From an uncultured Clostridia bacterium (GTDB taxonomy: Bacteria; Bacillota; Clostridia; Oscillospirales; JAAYOS01), in NCBI GenBank assembly GCA_947585215.1, contig CANPWY010000003.1, positions 1 through 41,076 on the forward strand: a DNA stretch of 41,076 nucleotides. Direction: 5' to 3'. A program made the position numbers and the translations under genes. The notes below the pieces were generated by a model, which did no database searches, was not told the DNA's origin, and saw only the letters and a program-made list of their open reading frames with translations. Below are positions 36,107-41,076 of this stretch, in pieces (the stretch's first letter is position 1; every line of letters starts with the position of its first letter).

Positions 36107-38166
36107 TTTACTGTCGCCTCCCGCGATTCCTTGTGTTTCTTTCGTATGATGAAGCGGTCAAAGAGCATCAGTATCCCCGGCAGTACGAACAGGACTATCA
36201 CGAGCGAGAATATCGCGCCGCGCCCTATCAGCACACCAAGCTGTGCGATAAGGCGGTTCGAGGAGAAAATACCGAGCAGGAAGCCCGCGACCGTGAGCAC
36301 GCTCCCCGACGTGAGTATCGACGCGAGGGTGTTCGAGACAGTCATCACCACCGCCTCCCGCTTATCGAGCTCCGCGCGGTTCTCACGGTATCGGTCGGTG
36401 AAGAGTATGGCGTAGTCGACCGTCGCGCCAAGCTGCATCGAGCTGATGATAAGGTACGCTATGTAGAAAAGCTGTGAGCCCGCGAAGTACGGCACTGCGA
36501 GGTTTATCCATATAGCCGTCTCTATGCACACGACGAGTATCACCGGCAGCGCTATCGAGCGCATCATGAGCAGCAGGACGACAACTACCGCGGCTATCGC
36601 GACTGTGTTCACCTTGAACATATCGCTCGTGACCGTCTGCTTTAAGTCATAGGTGCTGACGCCGTTGCCGACGAGGTAGTATTCGTCGGGATAGAACTCC
36701 TGCGCCGTGTCACGTATCTGCTGAACGAGCGCGAAGGTCTCCTCGCTCTCGACAGGTACGCCTACAGCAAGCACCATCCTGCTGTAATGCTCGCTCTCGA
36801 GCTGGCCGAGCGTCGCCTCGTCGAGGAACTCCGGCGGGATCTCCGCGCCCGCCATATCCACATACGAAACTATGCTGTTCATATAGGGCAGAGACTTCAG
36901 CGCCGTGGAGAGCTCGGTCTGCTTTGCCGTGTCCCCCTTCGGGACGAGCAGGACGAAGGTGTCGTTCCTGCCGAAGATGTCGTCTATGGCCTCGGTGTCA
37001 CGGGTGTAGCGGCTGTCGTCGCTGAACATCTTCGAGGAGCCGTAGAGGAAATCGTTCGCGTTCGAGGCGAGGCAACTCGGAACGATAAGCAGGACGAATA
37101 TGCAGACCATCGGTATCGCCGCGCGGCGGATGAACCGTCCGAAGCCCTTGAAGCTCGGCAGGAGCGAGCGGTGGCGGGTCCTGTCCATCAGCTTATAGCA
37201 GGCGAGTATCAGCGCCGGCATGAAGAGGAAGACGGTGATAAGGCTTATCGCTATGCCCTTCGCGAGCGCTATGCCGAGGTCGGGGCCGAGCCCGAACTGC
37301 ATGAGCACGAGCGCGAGGAAGCCTATCACGGTCGTGAGTCCGCTCGAGAGTATCGACGAGGCGGACTTGCAGAGCGCGTCCGTCATGGCGCTCTCCGCGT
37401 CCTTCCCGCCCGCGCGGCACTCCTCGAAGCGGTGTATGAGGAACACCGAGTAGTCAAGCGACACCGCGAGCTGTAGGACACTGCCCGCCGCGTTCGTCGC
37501 AAATGACACCTCGCCGAATATCGCGTGCGTGCCGTTGTTGATTATTACCGCGACGCCTATGCCGATAAGCACGAGCACCGGCTCCGCCCAGGAGCGGGTA
37601 GTCACCGTGAGCACGGCAAGCACGAACAGCACCGCTATCACGGTTATTATCTGTATCTCGGCGGCACTGCCGCTCATCGCGTCCGCTATCGACACGGCGG
37701 CGCCTGTGACGGCGTTCGAGTCGCCTATGACCTCGCGGATGCCCTCGACGGCCTCTATCTCCCGCGCGTCGGCTATGGTGACGGTGAAGAGCGCGTCGCC
37801 GTCCTTGTAGTAGCTCTCGAGCGTGCCCTTGTCCATGGTGGAGAGCGGCACGGCGATGTCCGCCGCGTCGTCAAGCCACATCACGCTCGTGACGCCGTCC
37901 ACCGCCGCGAGACGTTCCTTGTACTCCAGCGCCTCCGGTATGCTGACGCCGCGCACCATCACCCGCGCGTTCGGTATGCCGCTCGCGAACTCCTCCCGCA
38001 TGACCTCGAGGGACACGGTGGAGTGCGTCCCCGCCGGCAGGTACTCGTCCATGGCGTAGTTGACCGAGACCGTGTTCTGGAGTACGAGGCAGACGACGAA
38101 CAGCACGGCAAATATCACGAGCATCAGCTTTCTGTGCCCGACCGTCCATTCAAAGAAGCGTCTCAC
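36103..38166 (-). CDS. MMPL/RND-type membrane transporter
   Basis: A 687-residue polytopic protein of the MMPL (RND superfamily) type, with two matching halves. Each has one helix, a large external domain (about residues 33-165 and 370-530) and five clustered helices. Sterol-sensing-like helices include SLDYSVFLIHRFEECRAGGKD and, in the second half, QLGATVDYAILFTDRYRENRAELDKREA, where the Asp of D-Y is the probable proton-relay site. It likely exports lipids, glycolipids or lipid-like compounds. The GTG start at 38166 has GGAGGGAGG upstream and overlaps the stop of a short upstream ORF. It forms an operon with the heptad-repeat gene. Length is modest compared with mycobacterial MmpL (over 900) but usual in Firmicutes. 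Confidence 0.93.
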   Translation of the reverse strand: MRRFFEWTVGHRKLMLVIFAVLFVVCLVLQNTVSVNYAMDEYLPAGTHSTVSLEVMREEFASGIPNARVMVRGVSIPEALEYKERLAAVDGVTSVMWLDDAADIAVPLSTMDKGTLESYYKDGDALFTVTIADAREIEAVEGIREVIGDSNAVTGAAVSIADAMSGSAAEIQIITVIAVLFVLAVLTVTTRSWAEPVLVLIGIGVAVIINNGTHAIFGEVSFATNAAGSVLQLAVSLDYSVFLIHRFEECRAGGKDAESAMTDALCKSASSILSSGLTTVIGFLALVLMQFGLGPDLGIALAKGIAISLITVFLFMPALILACYKLMDRTRHRSLLPSFKGFGRFIRRAAIPMVCIFVLLIVPSCLASNANDFLYGSSKMFSDDSRYTRDTEAIDDIFGRNDTFVLLVPKGDTAKQTELSTALKSLPYMNSIVSYVDMAGAEIPPEFLDEATLGQLESEHYSRMVLAVGVPVESEETFALVQQIRDTAQEFYPDEYYLVGNGVSTYDLKQTVTSDMFKVNTVAIAAVVVVLLLMMRSIALPVILVVCIETAIWINLAVPYFAGSQLFYIAYLIISSMQLGATVDYAILFTDRYRENRAELDKREAVVMTVSNTLASILTSGSVLTVAGFLLGIFSSNRLIAQLGVLIGRGAIFSLVIVLFVLPGILMLFDRFIIRKKHKESREATVK

Positions 38167-38204
38167 AGCGCGCCGCCTCCCTCCGTCATATCCGATATGT
38201 ACAT
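38163..38204 (-). CDS. 13-codon upstream ORF coupled to the MMPL gene
   Basis: ATG 38204 has an excellent ribosome site (AAAGGAG, seven bases upstream). It opens a 13-residue ORF (MYISDMTEGGGAL) whose TGA overlaps the MMPL GTG start (GTGA). The MMPL ribosome site lies inside this ORF. It looks like a translated leader that feeds ribosomes to the MMPL start; a function for the peptide itself is not implied. Confidence 0.5.
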   Translation of the reverse strand: MYISDMTEGGGAL

Positions 38205-38258
38205 ACTCTGTCTCCTTTCTTTTTCCGCAGACAGATTTACGATACTCCTATAAATATT

Positions 38259-38287
38259 ATTATAACACCCGCCCGCGCAAAAAGCAA
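38259..38287 (-). promoter_or_regulatory. Sigma-A promoter of the MMPL operon
   Basis: On the - strand TTGCTT (38287-38282), a 17-bp spacer and TATAAT (38264-38259). The transcript would start near 38252, about 48 nt before the short upstream ORF. Confidence 0.7.
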
Positions 38288-38320
38288 CGCCGTGTATTCT
38301 TATTCGGGGCTATGTTATGC

Positions 38321-38349
38321 TTGAAAATGCTCACGGACGGTGTTATACT
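38321..38349 (+). promoter_or_regulatory. Sigma-A promoter of the moxR operon
   Basis: TTGAAA (38321-38326), a 17-bp spacer and TATACT (38344-38349), 44 bases before the moxR-type ATG. It is divergent from, and about 34 bp away from, the MMPL promoter. Confidence 0.8.
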
Positions 38350-38392
38350 GATTTTGAAAGCTATACAATTTTAATAAAGGAGTTGTCTGTAT

Positions 38393-39367
38393 ATGGAAAT
38401 CTCCGGTATTACCTCCCTCGCCTCCAAAATATCGGAAAATATCGCAAAGGTCATCGTCGGCAAGAACGACGTGATAAAGCTCGTCACGACCGCGCTCCTC
38501 GCGGGCGGTCACGTCCTGCTCGAGGACGTTCCCGGCACCGGAAAGACGGTACTCGCAAAGAGCCTTGCCCGCTCGGTCGCGGGCGACTTCCGGCGCATAC
38601 AGTTCACCCCCGACCTCCTGCCGAGCGACGTCACCGGAACGAGCGTCTTCGACCAGCAGAAGCTCGAGTTCGAGTTCAAGCAGGGGCCGGCGTTCACGAA
38701 CATCCTTCTCGCCGACGAGATAAACCGCGCCACGCCGCGCACGCAGTCCGCCCTCCTCGAGTGCATGGAGGAGCGGCAGATAACGGCGGACGGCGAGACC
38801 ATGCCCCTCCCCGCCCCGTTCTTCGTTATAGCCACGCAGAACCCGGTGGAGATACAGGGCACCTTCCCCCTGCCCGAGGCGCAGCTCGACCGCTTCCTTA
38901 TGAAGCTCTCGATGGGCTACCCCGAGGGCGCGGACGCCGTCACGCTCATCGACCGCTTTATAGAGGCGAGCCCGCTCGAGGAGATAACCTCCGTCGCCAC
39001 GACCGAGGAAATTCTTGACGCGCAGAGGAGCTTTTCAAAGGTACACGTCTCCGCGCCGGTGCGCGAGTACATAGCCCGCCTCGCCTCCGAGACGAGGAAG
39101 GGCGCGGACGTCTCGCTCGGCGTGAGTCCGCGCGGCGTGCTCGCGATGCTCCGCGCGGCGCAGGTCGCCGCCGCCGTCGAGGGACGTGCCTACGTCCTGC
39201 CCGACGACGTGAAGATGCTCGCCCCGCACGTCTTTACCCACCGCATGATAATGCGCGGCGGTCTCTCGATGGGCGCGGCGAAGGCGCGCGAGCGTATCGA
39301 GCAGATACTTGCGAACACTCCCGCCCCCACCGAGGACCCGTCGCTCACCGGCATGATCGAGGCGTAA
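38393..39367 (+). CDS. MoxR-family AAA+ ATPase
   Basis: A 324-residue AAA+ chaperone-like ATPase of the MoxR type. It has Walker A LLEDVPGTGKTVLAKSLA, the MoxR signature RIQFTPDLLPSDVTG, Walker B ILLADEINRATPRTQSALLE, sensor 1 in FFVIATQNPVE and arginine-finger region LPEAQLDRFLMK. The lid domain carries the GVSPRG sensor 2 motif. Such proteins help assemble or activate partner proteins, often with VWA or DUF58 proteins. AAAGGAG precedes the ATG at about ten bases. It is the first gene of a MoxR-DUF58-membrane protein operon, eleven bases before DUF58. Confidence 0.95.
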   Translation: MEISGITSLASKISENIAKVIVGKNDVIKLVTTALLAGGHVLLEDVPGTGKTVLAKSLARSVAGDFRRIQFTPDLLPSDVTGTSVFDQQKLEFEFKQGPAFTNILLADEINRATPRTQSALLECMEERQITADGETMPLPAPFFVIATQNPVEIQGTFPLPEAQLDRFLMKLSMGYPEGADAVTLIDRFIEASPLEEITSVATTEEILDAQRSFSKVHVSAPVREYIARLASETRKGADVSLGVSPRGVLAMLRAAQVAAAVEGRAYVLPDDVKMLAPHVFTHRMIMRGGLSMGAAKARERIEQILANTPAPTEDPSLTGMIEA

Positions 39368-39378
39368 AGAGGCGCAAA

Positions 39379-40500
39379 ATGGGCATAGTCTGGTTCATTT
39401 TGATAGTCGGCGCGCTTGTGCTGATACAGATGGAGTTCTTCCACCTGTTCGTGCTGAGAAAGGTGGAGTACCGCCGCTACTGGCAGAAGAGCGAGGTCTA
39501 CGAGGGCGACAAGAACGAGATGGTTGAGGTGCTCGAGAACCGCAAGAGTATCCCGATACCGTGGCTCCGCGTCGAGAGCCGCATTTCGCCGTACATCCGC
39601 TTCGGCAAGGAAGTGAATTACGACGTACTGCACGACCAGTTCCACCGCAGCTCGTTCTTCCTTCGCGGCTACAAGCGCATACGCCGCCGCCACGAGGTCA
39701 CCTGCGTCCACCGCGGATGGTACGTTCTGAGGCAGGCGTCCCTCACCGGCGGCGACCTCTTCGGGCTCATGCGCCGTTCGCGGGAGATCGAGGGCGAGAG
39801 CGAGCTCTACGTCTACCCCGCGCCGATCTCCCCCGGGGAGAGCATCGAGTCGCTGAAGTTCCAGGGCGACATCACGATGCGGCGCTGGATACTTCCCGAC
39901 CCGATACTCGTGAGCGGCATCCGCGACTACCTCCCCGGAGACCCGCAGAAGGACATACACTGGCGCGCCACCGCCCGCGCGGGAAAGCTCCAGGTCAAGG
40001 TGCGCGACTACACCGTCTCGCCGAAGGTGCTCATTATATTAAATGTGCAGTTCAGCGAGATACTCTGGGGCGCGATGGAGCCGGAGCAGCAGGAGTTTAT
40101 CGAGCGCGGGGTGCGGATAGCGTCCTACCTCGCGACATGGGCCGTGGAGAGCGGCATGGAGTGCGGCCTTCTCTGCAACGGTCAGCGTGCAGACGACCGC
40201 GAGCACACAATAGACATTCCCATTGCCGGCTCGCGCTCACAGCTCGACGAGATAATGCACGCGCTCGCAAAGCTCGAGATAGTCTGCCACACCACCTTTA
40301 CCACATATCTTGACAGCCTTATCGAGTCTGCCGAGAGCGGCCTTGACATAGCGATTATCACGGCCTACGAGTCGGACGCTCTGCGCGAGCGCGCGGAGGC
40401 TCTGCGGCTTCTCGGCAACAGCGTACAGTTCATCCCGATAGTATCCGAGGCGTCGGAGGAAAAGGAGGCGGAAGGCGTTGACGAAGAACAAGCCGTTTAA
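39379..40500 (+). CDS. DUF58 domain-containing membrane-associated protein
   Basis: A 373-residue protein with one N-terminal membrane helix (MGIVWFILIVGALVLIQMEFF). A beta-rich segment of about 100 residues follows, then the DUF58 core, marked by YLPGDPQKDIHWRATARAGKLQVKVRDYT. The rest has a von Willebrand A-like fold by family relation (PKVLIILNV). DUF58 proteins go with MoxR ATPases and often with transglutaminase-like membrane proteins, and the same order is seen here. The cellular role is not established; cell-envelope function is inferred. Start ATG follows GAGG. The end overlaps the next gene by 23 bases. Confidence 0.92.
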   Translation: MGIVWFILIVGALVLIQMEFFHLFVLRKVEYRRYWQKSEVYEGDKNEMVEVLENRKSIPIPWLRVESRISPYIRFGKEVNYDVLHDQFHRSSFFLRGYKRIRRRHEVTCVHRGWYVLRQASLTGGDLFGLMRRSREIEGESELYVYPAPISPGESIESLKFQGDITMRRWILPDPILVSGIRDYLPGDPQKDIHWRATARAGKLQVKVRDYTVSPKVLIILNVQFSEILWGAMEPEQQEFIERGVRIASYLATWAVESGMECGLLCNGQRADDREHTIDIPIAGSRSQLDEIMHALAKLEIVCHTTFTTYLDSLIESAESGLDIAIITAYESDALRERAEALRLLGNSVQFIPIVSEASEEKEAEGVDEEQAV

Positions 40501-41076
40501 TGAGGCGTTCAACGCCGTCATGACGGCGTTGATAGTCCTGCCGATGCTTGTCACGATAGAAAAACTGCTCATGCCGGACGCGGCTCCGTGGATGGGCGTC
40601 CTCTCGCTCCTGACGACGTTCGTGTGCTACCCCGTCGGGCGTCTTCTCCGAAAGAAGGACCGCCAGACGGCGCTCACCGTCGGCGTCGTCGTGAGCGCGT
40701 TCACTCCTCTCCCCGCACTCATACTCTTCACGGCGAGCATAAATATCTTTTCGAAGGTGGCGCTGTACCTTCTCACTGTGCTCAGCGCCATGACGGCATT
40801 CCTCATCCCGCTCATTCACGGAGGCTCGCTCCCGAACGGAAAGTGGTTCATCGCGGGTATCGGAGCCTACGTTCTCGCGATAGTCATCGGAGGGGAGAAT
40901 GCCGCGAGCTACTCCCTCGCGCTCAACATCTGCTCGGTGATTCTGCTCATCACCACCCTATTTGTCTTCAACATTAAGGGTCTTGCGGACGCCACATCGC
41001 CCGGTCAGCACCGCGTCCGCTTCCCGAAGGGTATGCGGCAGAGCAATATGCTGATACTCGCGTTCTTCGTCGTGCT
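40478..41076 (+). CDS. Polytopic membrane protein, third gene of the MoxR-DUF58 operon (partial)
   Basis: Not in the ORF track. A TTG at 40478 has AAAAGGAGG nine bases upstream and opens a frame with no stop to the window end (199 codons). It starts MTKNKPFNEAFNAVMTALIV and shows about six hydrophobic helices in 200 residues (for example LLTTFVCYPVGRLL and ALTVGVVVSAFTPLPALILF). An early GKWFIAG lies in the fifth of these. In MoxR-DUF58 operons the third gene is commonly a membrane protein with an external transglutaminase-like domain. The visible part fits its N-terminal membrane region, but the diagnostic domain would lie beyond the window, so this is inference. The 23-bp overlap with DUF58 indicates translational coupling. 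Confidence 0.8.
   Translation, partial: MTKNKPFNEAFNAVMTALIVLPMLVTIEKLLMPDAAPWMGVLSLLTTFVCYPVGRLLRKKDRQTALTVGVVVSAFTPLPALILFTASINIFSKVALYLLTVLSAMTAFLIPLIHGGSLPNGKWFIAGIGAYVLAIVIGGENAASYSLALNICSVILLITTLFVFNIKGLADATSPGQHRVRFPKGMRQSNMLILAFFVV

Overview
The window is 41 kb of GC-rich DNA whose genes are packed into short-spaced operons. They have strong Shine-Dalgarno sites, consensus sigma-A promoters (TTGACA-17-TATAAT type) and GTG or TTG starts as well as ATG. The gene set is oligoendopeptidase F, a DUF815 ATPase, a GH1 beta-glucosidase, a MATE pump, an MMPL pump with a heptad-repeat partner, and a MoxR/DUF58 pair. This points to a high-GC anaerobic Firmicute, most likely a gut Clostridium of the Oscillospiraceae/Ruminococcaceae kind. 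That placement is inferred from gene content and style, not from a marker gene. I see no phage genes, transposase, tRNA, rRNA or CRISPR array.

Left part (1-10.9 kb, + strand): valS, folC, a GH1 beta-glucosidase, pepF, a multi-spanning GT-C-type glycosyltransferase candidate, a type-B carboxylesterase and a small two-helix membrane protein. Most are separated by hairpins, and several have their own promoters. A bidirectional terminator near 10.93 kb closes this block.

Middle left (10.97-16.9 kb, - strand): an export-type ABC cluster. It reads lipoprotein, ATPase, permease, then a second permease fused in frame to a lipoprotein-like secreted domain. The fusion gene carries one apparent single-base frameshift.

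Centre (17.0-30.3 kb, - strand): an 11-gene operon ilvB-ilvN-ilvC-ilvD-leuA-leuC-leuD-leuB-ilvE-(DUF815 ATPase)-ilvA. Together the enzymes make valine and leucine from pyruvate, and isoleucine from threonine through IlvA. One consensus promoter drives it. Its roughly 300-nt leader encodes a 31-residue peptide with a run of Ile/Leu/Val codons, followed by a rho-independent terminator. That is the layout of ribosome-mediated attenuation, not a T-box, and is the most interesting regulatory feature here.

30.3-31.0 kb: a gene-free stretch of about 650 bp filled with back-to-back perfect hairpins, most with 3-nt loops, and two diverged copies of a roughly 143-bp unit. It separates the ilv promoter from a divergent MocR-type regulator that lacks the usual PLP lysine and the C-terminal part of its aminotransferase domain.

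Right part (31-41 kb): the MocR-like gene and a MATE pump (+), a bidirectional terminator, an MMPL transporter with a secreted Leu-x-x-Gly heptad-repeat protein (-, behind a short coupled upstream ORF), and a divergent moxR-DUF58-membrane protein operon (+) that runs off the window end.
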